Shown piece by piece: positions 9,770 to 20,815 of a stretch of DNA of 64,000 nt. The DNA is from Podaxis mareebaensis. Taxonomy: Eukaryota > Basidiomycota > Agaricomycetes > Agaricales > Agaricaceae. The stretch spans positions 1 to 64,000 of the forward strand of contig JAEUWP010000243.1 in assembly GCA_018524725.1 (NCBI GenBank), given 5' to 3'. Each line of letters starts with the position of its first letter. Position 1 is the stretch's first letter. Position numbers and translations under genes: made by a program. The notes under the pieces were generated by a model. The model had not been told where the DNA came from and ran no database searches. It worked only from the letters and a program-made list of their open reading frames with translations.

Positions 9770-12393
9770 TTACCAACCGACAAGAGCCCCACCGAGAGCC
9801 AACGTGGATGCACACACAGCCCACTGCCACAACCCAAAAAAGCCAGCATCTAGAAAGCCGAGGGCAGCATTGTTAGCATTCTCTGCTTTACCACCAGGCA
9901 CTTCCACAATCAACGACCCGGGGAGATCGCCCTGAGGCAGGACCTCTTGCTTGCCCAACTGTCCAGATCCAATCATCACTTGCACACCAACAGATGGTAT
10001 GCCCTTCACCACGACAAAAATGAACGCGGGTCCTGGCGCCAGGATGGCCGGGTTGGGCGGAACTTGACGGACGTGAAGCGTTGCAGTGTTGTTGTCATAA
10101 CCGGTGTACGTGTTCTCGAGTTGCACGTAACGCTGGCCCATGCTCTGTCCATCAAACGCGACCAGTTAGTTATCACATCTGTGACATGCGAGAAGTAGAC
10201 GCACCATAGCGTGAGTAGAAAACCCGGGGCGAATGATAACGACGCGAGCGGTCTTGACGTTCTCGACATCGCCGTAGAGGTCATCCCCATCGAGTTGGAT
10301 ATCGAAAGTAGGTCCGCCGTAAGAAAGTTGCGAGAGAAGACCTTTCGGTTGTGGCCTCCTCTCGTTGTAATACGAAGGATAGAATAGTTCAGTCCTGTAC
10401 TCAGTGGGGTATTTGACCTCGGGGCCTACGTTGTAATCCGCATTTGGGTTCGATCCAGAGACAAAGACTGAACCTAATACCAGACATTATTTTGAGTCAA
10501 AAGTTTGGTAACATCCTTGCAAATGACCCACCATCTGGAAGCAACGTTGCAGAGGAGTGATACATGCGTGGAACAGTACTAGCCTGCAGGCCTTCCGCAG
10601 ACCAACGCTGACCGCTGGGTGCACTAGGATCATAGATCACAGGCGTCAATACAGGATTGTCCGCATATGACTGTCCAATGGCCCAGCTGTCGTTACCATA
10701 TCCAGCCGTTCCTGTAAAGGAACACGAAGAAGACACATATTTAGTAAACGGCTTTGCTTGCAAGGAATGAATTAGACTCTCATACCCAACTTTGCGCCAT
10801 TGACAGCAAGCACTCTGCCGTCTGGGAGGAAAATGAGGTTGACCATTGTCCGCGCCTCCGGAAGTGGATCATCTTGAACATATGAGCCCGAGACATCAGG
10901 CGTCAAAGTAACACATGAAGTTGAGGCAGCGTATGTTGGCACGATAAAACTAGGGGATCTCCACCTGCATCGAACCACATGGTCAGAAGGGGAAAAAATG
11001 AGTCCGAAACAGAGGTGGCTTACTGTTTGGGCTGGACGTTCGATCCACCGCAGAACAAGATTGTAGCAGTCCAGTTGTTCGCAGGGGTAAGCGGGAGCAT
11101 GATAGTTCCAGCACTGGCTGGATACACGCGGACGGCATCGGGGATATTATCGAGTGGCGTCTCTTCGTGGGTTCTGTAGTTCAGAAGCACTGTTGCCCAA
11201 TTCGACTGCAAAAGCAAAAGTCCGGAAGGAAGTAGCCATGTAAGGGGATACAGATTTGCAGGGAGCGTGCTTGCAAGGATTGGCGATTGTACGGGCTCTC
11301 CCCTTGGAGGGAAGAACTCATAGGTTGGATTATCTTGCTGGTGGTTGTTGACGTAACCTCCAAGTCTACACCCACCAAGCTGAGATTTCATGAAGTTTAA
11401 AGTTTAATGAACATATGACAGCGGAGATAGGAGCTTCTACCCACAATAATCATCGTTCCATCCTCCAGGGTTTCGCTGCCGAGTGCCTCTTATCAGTTTA
11501 CACCTTGGGCGCCGCAAACGGGCTAGAGCTTACAGGGTAGGATACCATCTCTGGTCTGACTGATGCGGAGAAAGAACCCAATCACATTTCCCATCGTCGC
11601 AAGGATTCAACAACCTGCAGACCAAGGTGAGCTAAACCCACCGCCGCGCGCAGAACACGCGTTCGAACCGAATATACCCCGTACCGAATACTATCTCAGT
11701 GTCATCAACACACACACGTCCAGAAGCAACGTGGGACACGATTATTACTTACGATCTTCGACCATCCGGATTATCATACGGACCGCCTCCGTTTTGTGAA
11801 GGCGCCGGATTACCACCATAAGTGACGGCTTGATTCCCACCAACGTTTAACCACGTTCCATTGCCGAGGACGTTCCCGCCCTAAATTTGTGATCATCAGC
11901 CGTGTCTTCAATAGCGAGTTTCATCCCAGGCTAAAGTGAACAAATACTCACAGCGCAGAATGAGTTCGTGAGCGCGTCCATCGGCCGCTGCATATTTGCT
12001 CCAAGCGCCCATTCTATCGGACATAGCGTAACCGGGGTTGAATTGGTTGGAGCTACACGGATGGCGAGGCGTATGACGTACCAGAAGCCCATGCAGGGTG
12101 ACCGTTTATCTGTGTGGGGTTACCCTCCACCTTGTCCACGATGTACACCTTGTCTGGTGTACCGACGAACAGCTACCAAGCCTCAATGAGTATATTTTGC
12201 CCCATGAGAAGTGGAAAAGTGATGAGCACACCTGTTGAGCGCTAACAAGACTATCGCCTATGATCTCGAAGCCGTTGATAGTTCCCTTTCGAGTCGGCTG
12301 ACCAGGGGAAGGGAGAACCGTCTGGGCATCTACGAGACCAACGAGACTGGCGGAGAGGTAAAGCGTCGCCAGAGGACGCAGGAGCGCCTGCAT
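9770..12393 (-). CDS. Glyoxal oxidase-type copper radical oxidase (AA5)
   Basis: Multi-exon minus-strand gene. The start at 12393 gives MQALLRPLATLYLSASLVGL, a signal peptide ending near VDAQT. After removing the introns all copper-radical residues are present: the Cys of the Cys-Tyr cofactor in TNSFCAGGNVLGNGTW, its Tyr partner in QRWYPTLETLEDG, the axial Tyr and His in VPRMYHSSATLLPDG, and the last His in RPGFSTHAM. GTAGYGNDSWAIGQSYAD and LPEARTMVNLIFLPDGRVL are typical glyoxal oxidase blocks, and a DUF1929 C-terminal domain follows. The enzyme oxidises aldehydes such as glyoxal to acids and makes H2O2 for extracellular peroxidases. There is no WSC domain. The C-terminus ends in a hydrophobic stretch LWQWAVCASTLALGGALVGW, which could be a GPI signal. 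An optional 42-nt in-frame intron near 9860-9900 would shorten the region just before it. Confidence 0.93.
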
Positions 12394-14664
12394 TATAACG
12401 ACAGAACGAGAAGGGGGGAAGGGGAGGAGAGGAGAGGAGTGGAAAGGGGTGGAAAGATGGAAAGATGGAAGGCGTGAGGAGAGGGAAAATGAGGGAAGAA
12501 GAAAAGAATGTGAGTGCGTTGAGATGGACTCCGAAGAGCGGGTCAACGGGGAAACCGAAAAGATGGTCAACGGCGAAAGCATAAGTATGACCAGTCGTGG
12601 TCGTACTACGCTTCGATGAATCGAGATCCGAATATCCCTGCCAAGACTATGCCATCCCAAATGTCATAGCGGCTCATAGCGGCTTGTCTACGGCGGCGAT
12701 GCCGCTTTGTTCGCCTTAAGTCTCAGTCTTCCGATTCAAAAAAATTTAGTTGACTTTGATCTTGGACCCATTTTTACAAGGAATGTAGGCCTCGATCGCG
12801 GGCCTCAGGGAGTCGAAAACAGCCCAAGTTATTGCCAGAGAACATCACGCGAGTGATGACACAAGGCACAGGGAACGCAAGAAACGAGTTCAAATGTTCA
12901 CGTGGGACCTCGCAGAACTATTTTCAGAACTCGAAAAGCACGAGCGATTATGTAAGTCGGCCCAGCCGACCCGCCCAACCCTTACAACCAGTGACCACTT
13001 ACGCAATCAGTCAAACGAGTATTGATATTGATGGGCGGCGATAATCACCATAGGTAGCAGCTGTTTGCCAGTTTGTCTGGATTCTCACATATTCGCTACC
13101 ACAACACACATGTATACTTCAGCGGAGCCGGTCATCCGGATTATTCAGTACCAGAAGGGGCTAGCAAATCGAGTTGGATCTCTGCCAAACCAAGAAGACT
13201 TCGTCATGTTGCTTCCTACACTTGTAACACAATTGTAAGCCTCCCACCAGCTCAGTGTATCATTGCGATCATTCATGTTCGTGATTACCTCGCTGGAACT
13301 GTACACGACAATCCATATGGAAATAAGCATCGGCAACTTTGACTCCCGAGGTATATTGAACGATGGATGCGACATTCGGACGAACGCTCACCATATACTA
13401 ACTACTTATTTATAAACCTCAGCTACTAGGCTATCCTTAGCTCGGACTGTTGTTCCGTGAAACCGAGTTTATTCAATGAAGGGACAAGTATGAACGCATC
13501 CGCTGCAAGTAGCGTAATGCTGGGCGTATCAGAATGAGATCATACCTATAACCAGCCGGATGATTGTTGCCGTGATCCATGGGCAACAACACCCTTGGCT
13601 TTAGGCACAATAGGGCCGAGTGTACGTCGCATTTAGGGTGTACCTGTGAGTAATCGTCGCCTTGCCTTTTCCGTGCTTGAAAAGCATGTCACGACCGTAG
13701 CGCTCGATAGCGCCCTACACCGCTCTGCACCTGCTTCCCCGCATAAACAACCCCTCTACCAGACTCCTCTACATATCACCCCAGAGCCTCCTCCTATTAT
13801 AAGTAGATACCACCCTGCTGAAGGGCGTAGATAATATGTTAGTTCAGTACACGCTCACCGCGTCTTAGCAGTAGGTGTGCTTGTAGCGGTATAGAAAATA
13901 AAGAGTTCAACAGCAGCAACAGCACGTCACGTGGAATTCGTGCATATGAATCGAATGCTACACGCAAAATAAGGACATTGGCTACTTCTGGAGAGTCGAG
14001 GCCCTCCTACGTGGCACAATATTCAAAGAAACCATTGTAATGTAAAGACCGGGAGGGAGTGGATGATAGAGGTACTATAGACTGACCAGAGTTCGGATGT
14101 GCTCCCAGTTCGGCCGAACATTTGTATCTTGTTCCACACCCCATGTAAATTGCCCAAATATTGTCGTTTATTTTTGTTAAACATTCTAACTATTGTGCGT
14201 GCATTATGATGCCCAAACATGAAGCGGTTGCAGGGAGTGACGGACGAGCTGAAAAAGGTGAAAGACGCTCTCAATCATGCTCGCCGTCGAAAAAACCTGG
14301 CTGGGAAGCCGTGGCTGATGTGACCATCCGAATCCCAGTCAGTCGATGGTAAGAATAAAACTGAACGGATAGTTACATAATAAACTATATAGGTACCGTT
14401 GGTATATAGTAACTCGCCTCAGTATTCGCGAGGCGAAACTAAGGTGCGCAGGCAATGCGGCTAACGAAAACATTCTGAGCCTAGATAAGGAGTGAACGTC
14501 ATAAGAAAAGGAAAGAAGAAGATAACCAATGAATGAAGGTATGTATCAATAGGGCATGTCTATGATATATCCAGAAGCTCCGCAACAAAAAAGACGATTC
14601 GACAATGAATACGCGAATGATAAGAGAGGCAGCGAAGGTCAGGCTATCGAACGATACATAACCA
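12394..14664. other. Gene-poor region without recognisable gene
   Basis: About 2.3 kb. Bases 12400-12480 are purine-rich (GGGGAGG/GGAAAG) and lie just upstream of the oxidase start, probably in its promoter or 5' UTR. The rest has only short, unconvincing frames. Two adjacent small inverted repeats lie at 14384-14436 and are listed separately. Confidence 0.4.
14384..14436. repeat. Two adjacent small hairpins
   Basis: ACTATATA (14384-14391) pairs with TATATAGT (14403-14410). TCGCCTC (14414-14420) pairs with GAGGCGA (14430-14436) across a 9-nt loop. They lie just beyond the 3' end of the membrane-protein locus at 14665 and have no recognised function. Confidence 0.45.
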
Positions 14665-16106
14665 TCACTTTCTAATCCCAAGTTCAGGGTCTTTGAGGTT
14701 TCGTAGTTGTAGCCTTTCCCTGTGGGTAGCTTCCTTCCTTAACCTCTTTTGTAATTCCTCTGGAGTCTCGTCCCTCCAGCGCCAGTCACCTACCAGGCCT
14801 GTGCTGAATATCCGTCTTGTATGACATGTAAAGAGTAGGAACGAGCTGAGCCATTCTGGCAAAACATGGAAGATGTAAAATGCCGCTTTGTCTCCTACGC
14901 CATTAAGTGATCCGGGTGCAATCGACTGCAGGGATTCCATGGTATTGTGCATTACGCAGAGGCGATAAATGGCAATGACACACTAGATGGTGTTTGTTAC
15001 TGAAGAAGTCAGGTTTTTCGAAGGAGGTTACTCACCATCAAAGAAGAGATGGTGAACGCGATCACGCAACCTTGTCTGTTGACTCTCCTCAGAGAAAAAT
15101 ATGCCCACGCCGAGGCGCAAACAATCCACGAGGTAACAAATAATGCGACAGCACTGCTGGCATACCTGCAAACAGAATTTGTCTCAGTTTTCAATCTCGG
15201 GCAACAACAACGGCGGTATGGCACTAACCGCAAGACGATGTTCTTATGTGTGTCTATCTCACCTCTGACAACACTCTTATAGGCGGCCGCAGCGGTTATC
15301 CCAGTAACGGTTGCTGCCAAAAATGCAAGCCCAATCGCGCCCGTTCCTCCCCGTACTCGGGACCTAGCCTGTGGATCATCTGGGGTGCCTTCAGGAGGCT
15401 TCTTGGGGAACTCTCTTCGTCTCGCTCCGAGAGTCAGGGATCCATCCTCTGCACCAGCCAACTTGGCGGTAGACAACCAAAAGCGATACCGAGACTGTGC
15501 TTCCGTCGACTGGATATACGTATTGGATCCGTACGTTGCGGTTACCAGCAGGGTGCGGAGGAGGTTGCCTAGGTCGGCTGCGATGCTAATATAGCCCAGT
15601 GCTAGGTCTGATTGGAAGTAGGTTATCAGGCCTAGAGAAAAACGTTTCGACGCATTTCTGGACTCCATGGCACGTAGGGAAAAAGCGACGGTTCTACATA
15701 AAGGAATATTAGAACTTGCGACAGGCGTTGTGGGTGGAGACGTTCTCTTCACCTCTCTATTGTAAAACAGCAGCTGCCAATAAGGAGTACTGTTCTGCTG
15801 TTCTTGTCAAAGAACCTGTATGCTACCAACGGCAGAAGACAGCCATATGCGATGGCGAAGGTTATTGAAGGTCCAAAGTCAATTGGATATGGGATTCCTC
15901 CGATAGGCGAGGGAAAGGGCATTGCAGATTACCAGCGCCTTCGAGGAGAGTTATGTGAGATGGGGAAACCAAGGTTGGAGGAAGCTCAAGTCGCCCAAGG
16001 TGTGCGAGTATTTAATAGATTGTATTGAATAGGCGTGCAGGGCACAACAGCTATCGCCACCGCAGCACCGGTTGTCCACAGGAAAAACAAGTATGCCGCG
16101 TCGGAT
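14665..16106 (-). pseudogene. Multi-pass membrane protein, probably decayed
   Basis: The 3' half reads well. One hydrophobic segment contains IDFGPSITFAIAYGCLLPLV. It is followed, across an intron ending TATGTAG, by TVAFSLRAMESRN and a membrane-rich region, and it ends in AFYIFHVLPEWLSSFLLF then TGLVGDWRWRDETPEEL with a charged tail. The 5' half does not: a clear TM stretch AYLFFLWTTGAAVAIAVV (near 16045-16100) is preceded in the same frame by two adjacent stops. A stop and a frame change separate it from IDFGPS, and the intron near 15190-15280 has no donor and acceptor in compatible phase. I infer nonsense and frameshift damage, but sequencing error or unusual splicing is possible. It resembles basidiomycete seven-TM hypothetical proteins; the function is unknown. 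Confidence 0.5.
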
Positions 16107-16522
16107 CATCATGTATTGCCACTCTGAGAATATGACCGATGAAATCTATGCTTCGCGAACATAAGAAGCAAGAACTGCGGTGTCCAGTGTTTCCAGAAAA
16201 TCAAGAGCCGGCTCAAGTCGAGGGAGAGGAATCATAAACCCAGAGAGGAATATGAGCGCAGAGTGTCAGTGAAGCGAGTAGTAAGTGATAACAATTGTAA
16301 TAATAGCAGCAGTTAGTCGCCGAAACATGTACCGCACAGTTGAGAAAGAATGTCATGATTTGAGGACTACCAGATCATCGGAGGACTGCGGATGTATCAG
16401 TGAGGAGTTTGGCTGTTAACCCTCAACCGGATGTCAGATATGTTTTCGGGCTATGTATTCAAAAGCGCAGTCGTTTGATACTGATGAGGGAATTTGATGT
16501 GTGACAGGGGGATCAATCGACC

Positions 16523-16538
16523 AAGGACTAAGTATGTA
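16523..16538. repeat. Target-site duplication, left copy
   Basis: AAGGACTAAGTATGTA is repeated exactly at 17125-17140. The two copies bracket a 586-bp insert whose reading frame is the tail of a retroelement protein. Confidence 0.8.
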
Positions 16539-17124
16539 TGTATTGGAAAGGAAAGGAACTCAACCTGGACAGAACCACGCTATGGGGAAGTCATAGGCTG
16601 CGCCTCATTCAAAATAGGGGACAGGAAGGGCAATATCGACGTTGGAAAAACCTGGCTCTACCGGGTACTAATCTCCAAGGCTGCGTACCAAGTATGGACC
16701 CTGAGATGTGCAAGGGCAATGGGACACGAAGACAACCCCAGTAAATGGCCACACCAAAGGCATATATTAAGCCAGCTGAGATACAAATTAAACCTAAGAT
16801 TACGGATGGACTGCCTCCACACCAACGAGAGAAGGTTCAGTGGGAAGGCAATAAGGGAATCTATCGTCAAAAGAACCTGGTGCTGAATTCTGGAAAACGA
16901 GAACGACCTTCCGTCAGACTGGCCAAGGTGTTTAGGGGCTTTAGTGGGTAGTTGACGAGACACACAAAGGGTCATTAACGACGACCACGGCTAACCACAG
17001 CCCCACACTGCCTACGGGCGTGCGTAAAAGCATTTCCCCTGGGAACTCCTAGAATTTAGCGTCACCCAAGCGCAACTAGGAACCGCCGTGGGCGGTCGCC
17101 GAAACCAGCACAGCTCCACAAAGA
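16539..17124 (+). mobile_element. 5'-truncated non-LTR retrotransposon relic
   Basis: The insert lies between perfect 16-bp direct repeats. Its plus-strand frame includes WTEPRYGEVIGCASF, then WLYRVLISKAAYQVWTLRCA, then DNPSKWPHQR, then TNERRFSGKAIRESIVKRTW. After one in-frame stop it continues LENENDLPSDWPRCLGALVG and ends at a stop near 16952. The pattern LYRxLISxxAxxxWxLRCxR...TNxRRFGxKA...TW...LPxDWP is what I know from the C-terminal end of basidiomycete reverse transcriptase/RNase H polyproteins. About 170 bp of 3' non-coding sequence follow, without a poly(A) tail. The missing 5' part, the TSD and the internal stop together indicate a dead copy truncated during target-primed reverse transcription. 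Confidence 0.72.
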
Positions 17125-17140
17125 AAGGACTAAGTATGTA
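17125..17140. repeat. Target-site duplication, right copy
   Basis: Exact copy of 16523-16538, immediately 3' of the retrotransposon relic. It lies about 150 bp before the RAD9 start codon, so the element inserted into the RAD9 5' region. Confidence 0.8.
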
Positions 17141-17291
17141 GAGGCGAGGCTTGTGTCAAACATATGTCAACAACGCGTGCCAAGGGCCAGTGGTCATACT
17201 AAATGATTTCATGGTTTGCACATCTCGGGATTGCATCCCTACTGCAGGGGTAGACAACGCTCGTTATAATTCTGCTCGTTCGCGATAATTC

Positions 17292-19089
17292 ATGCAAGCA
17301 ACAATTGATGCTTCGGCTCTCAAACGTACGGGGTCCGATCCTTTCTGAAAGTAACGATGACCCAATTAACACAACTTTGTAGCCTTTACGAGGGCCCTCA
17401 CATGTCTTTCGAGATACGGTGATGAACTCACTATATGCGGGTATCCCGACTCGTTATCACTGTCTACAACGAACTCTGCGCAGTCCGCCTTTTGTCGGTT
17501 CAAGTACGAGAAGGAATTCTTCTCAAGGTATAATGTTGGGAAGCCCCGCCAAAGGAATACCTTCGATGAGGATGATGATCTAGAGGAGGTGCAGATTGTG
17601 AAGGGGCAACTCCTAACCAAGGTATGTCACGCATACACCCCTGTATGAAGCGGGCAATCTTTATGGGAATGGTCAGAATTTGCTGTCCATTTTGAAGCAC
17701 CGAACAGTGGAAAGGTCTGTTGAGCGGTGTGAACTGTCCATTGTTGAAGGAACGGATGGAGCTGAAGGGTCAGACGAAGAGGTCGACAGCCTAGAGAGCA
17801 AGCTGGTCGTGAAGTTGCTGTGTAAACACGGTTCGTCTTCTTCCTTGGCTTGATAATCAACTGTAAACGAAGCCACAGGTGTTGTGAAAACTCATCGCCT
17901 AGTTCTCTCGATTCCAGTGGCTTTACTGGCGCCTGGCGTACCCGATACCCCTAATCAGGCTCGAATTAACATTGGTCCTGGTGCCCTTCGTAACATGCTT
18001 GAGCATTTTCCAATGCAGAGGGGAGCCAAGGCTGACCCGCAACTTATATGGACGTTTTCCGACTCGGAAGTTGGCCTCAAGACGTGCGAAAGTTCAATGG
18101 ACAAGGGTACGGTGTTCTCGTTTGCTAGTATATCGTGCCTTTTGCCTAATTACTCGGCAGGCAAAGGTCAGATCTCGACGGAATTGACCATCAGTGCCGA
18201 GGAATTTGATGCATATGACCTACATATGTCTACCATCGTCATTGCGTTCCATCTTCGCGAATTCAACGTAAGCTATTGCGTCACAAATACCCAAGACTAC
18301 TTAGGAAAATGCATATAGGCAACAATCGCTTATGCTGAGTCGATGACCCTATCTCTCGACATGCGTTTCACGGACACCACTGCGCCTTTATACATCGACG
18401 TAGAAGGCGATTGTACCCAAGGCCTCTTTGTTATCGCGACGAGCCAGCCTCCTGGGGTTCCAATTCCCGCGTCCCAAAACAATTACCGGCCAATGTCTAA
18501 TAAAAAACGGGACAGAGAAGATACCCCAGGAGACATACAACGGCCCAAAAGAAGCATGAAAATTGTTCAGAAGGTTAATGCAGACACGGATTCCAGATAC
18601 ACTGCCCAATCTCGCCAATCATCTCGCGTCCCAGAATCGATGCCGCCACCGTCATTCCGAGGTCCAGATTCCTTCCAAACGCCCCCTGTCCCAGCCCATC
18701 AGCCTTCTCAGTCATCCATTTCAAAGAAGCGACAGGAACAACAAGAACCTTTGTTTCTGCCGTCATCCCAACTTTCAATCGCTGAAAATAACTTCCTCAA
18801 ACAGGCAGGTTTGGGGGATATTGGAACGATGGAAGAGTTGAATGCTCTTCTTGAGGAAGATGGCGAAGAGGTCGACTTCTCGCCATCACAAGCACGAGGA
18901 ACGTCTGACCTGAAGCAGGGTGAGAAAGAGAGTGGAATGCAAGTGGATGAAGCCGCTGAGAGCCTCGAGCTTATGGATGACATGGGCTTCGGACCCACAC
19001 AGGCAACACAAAAGGTTCGTGTATGCTGCATATCATAGACAGCACTAAAACATTCCACCTAGGGTTTCCAACCATTATTCAATGACTGA
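17292..19089 (+). CDS. rad9: RAD9, 9-1-1 checkpoint clamp subunit
   Basis: Seven exons (17292-17325, 17383-17621, 17677-17830, 17879-18106, 18161-18267, 18319-19014, 19063-19089) splice to 494 aa. The N-terminus MQATIDASALKPFTRALTCL and the following LSLSTTNSAQSAFCRFKYEK are typical of the first Rad9 clamp domain. The second domain contains ISAEEFDAYDL and ends around residue 290. A disordered tail follows with a basic KKRDRE...RPKRS patch that could be a nuclear signal, several SQ/TQ sites (HQPSQSS, PSSQLS, SPSQAR, GPTQATQ) and a short C-terminal KGFQPLFND supplied by a 27-nt last exon. Rad9 forms a ring with Rad1 and Hus1 at damaged DNA and recruits TopBP1-type proteins through its phosphorylated tail. 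It converges on the F-box gene with 55 bp between stops. Confidence 0.93.
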
Positions 19090-19144
19090 TGTACTCAGGC
19101 GGGCGTACGGATGATAACTCAGGTGGCAACAGACAATAAAGTAC

Positions 19145-20815
19145 TCAGAACAAAACGTCATCAATGTCAGGATACGCCCGGTCCTCTGGCCAGATATCGA
19201 ACTCGCCCAATTTCTTCACAACGACGATCGCACCCTGCACCACAGACACCCTCCTCTCCGTCGCGTCGCCTTCATCCAATTCAGCCACGCCAATGCACAG
19301 TCTGTGTATGGGACACCCATATTTCCTCCGCTGCCTCAAGATCTCCTCTATCGCGACATCATTCATGTCCAAGTCCACATCAAATATAAAGGTCAATGCA
19401 TACAAATCTGGCCATGGAACGTCCGCTCCCTTGCCAATCAATAACTTTGGCGCGATGTCAAGTTCCATAGATGAGTATGACGCGAACTCTGTTATAGAAG
19501 GAAAGGCTCTAAACAAGCGTCGGTAGGCGAAGTCGGAGAGGTTTGAGTTGCTTATGATCAATGACCGCAATTGCGTAAATCGCAGCGCCGGTCTGGTCAT
19601 GAAGCTTCCGACACCTCTAACGATGGAAGGGGCAGTGAGAGGTTCCTCCCAGAGTGGGTCAAGGTCACGTTCTTGTATATCCTTGAGCACCAAACTTGTC
19701 AACCTTGGTGCTTCAAGTCGGGACAGGAGGATTTTATACACCATGCCCTGTGTCCCGCATATTCGCAGAGATCGAAGTTCGGGCAACCGGATAACCCTAT
19801 CACATCCTTTTCCGTCCGCGTTCACACTTGGGCTCCATCCCCCTCCACTTGCACTACTGCTTGACCCATTTTGTTGATAATGGTGCTGTATCTGCACACC
19901 GCCAAGCACTGGGAATGGTGTAGGCAGCCCAGCACCACCACCTCCAGCCATTGAAGGCATGACGATATCTCCATAAACCGACAAGTGCTCTAGTACAGGG
20001 CACGCGGCTACGATCCGACCGAATAATGTGTACGTTGTCGGTATTGCCTTCGTTTGGTCCAAATGCAACGTCCGGAGGGACAGGAGGAGAGTCGGGCGAA
20101 AAAGGTATATTGCGAGACCGCGAAGGCGGAGAAAGGAAAGCTTAGAAAGGCGTGTTGTAAGTGGGATTTGCGTCAATTGTGTTCCGATAGCGCCGGCGGT
20201 GGAGGCGGGATTTTCGTCCAGATGGGGATGTGGATGGAAGTGCGGTAGTCCGGGTGCTTCGTTGCCATTGATGCCTGTCTCAAGTGTCTCGTCGATGTAA
20301 TCCACCGAAACGGAGAGATACTCAAGCTCAGGCACCAGACTCTCCCCTGCTGCACCAGCTCCGCTGAGCCTCGCAGTAACAGCATCACATACGCCTGCGG
20401 TCCCCTCACGCTCGGCCACAATCGTCAACCGCCTCCACCTTTTTGATCCCGCCCCAATCATCTCCATTGCCCGCTGCAAATCGACCTCATTTTTATAATT
20501 CCCCACAGACCCGTTCAACTCGATTCTCAGGTCCAACAAATGTCCACCGGACCTGTGCAAATACGTCTCCGTCCTCTCGACCACCGTCCTCGTGCTTTGT
20601 ACACCTGTGTTGACGTGGATGAAAGACCAGAGTTTGCAAGTATGCAGTGCAACGGTGCGCAGATGGGAATTTACGTGCGTTATCGTGATTTCGAAGGGTT
20701 GTGGCGGTGTATCCAGGTCCGAATCGATTTCATCCACGGATATGGAGTGGAGCGGCGATCCCTGCGCAAGAACCATGATATACGAAAGTATCTCTGGAAA
20801 GAGTTTGGCGAGCAT
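19145..20815 (-). CDS. F-box protein of fungal type
   Basis: Single exon of 556 aa. It begins with a short F-box-like segment, LAKLFPEILSYIMVLAQ, then HVNSHLRTVALHTCKLWSFI and the LDLRIELNG block usual in Agaricomycete F-box proteins. The rest has irregular leucine-rich segments (LRSLRICG, LTSLVLKDI, LRSLIISNSNLSDFAYRRL), as expected for a solenoid that reads a substrate. Such proteins act as substrate receptors of SCF ubiquitin ligases; the family is large and fast-evolving in mushrooms, so the target is unknown. The first Met precedes the F-box directly, which supports this start. Confidence 0.82.
   Translation of the reverse strand: MLAKLFPEILSYIMVLAQGSPLHSISVDEIDSDLDTPPQPFEITITHVNSHLRTVALHTCKLWSFIHVNTGVQSTRTVVERTETYLHRSGGHLLDLRIELNGSVGNYKNEVDLQRAMEMIGAGSKRWRRLTIVAEREGTAGVCDAVTARLSGAGAAGESLVPELEYLSVSVDYIDETLETGINGNEAPGLPHFHPHPHLDENPASTAGAIGTQLTQIPLTTRLSKLSFLRLRGLAIYLFRPTLLLSLRTLHLDQTKAIPTTYTLFGRIVAACPVLEHLSVYGDIVMPSMAGGGGAGLPTPFPVLGGVQIQHHYQQNGSSSSASGGGWSPSVNADGKGCDRVIRLPELRSLRICGTQGMVYKILLSRLEAPRLTSLVLKDIQERDLDPLWEEPLTAPSIVRGVGSFMTRPALRFTQLRSLIISNSNLSDFAYRRLFRAFPSITEFASYSSMELDIAPKLLIGKGADVPWPDLYALTFIFDVDLDMNDVAIEEILRQRRKYGCPIHRLCIGVAELDEGDATERRVSVVQGAIVVVKKLGEFDIWPEDRAYPDIDDVLF

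Noticed and set aside
12235..12477. Plus-strand 80-aa frame over the oxidase promoter
   Set aside because: Antisense to the signal-peptide exon and purine-rich 5' region; no start context or homology pattern.
16494..16886. 130-aa open frame as a cellular gene
   Set aside because: The frame begins before the left target-site duplication, matches retroelement tail patterns and continues past a stop; it is element relic, not a host gene.
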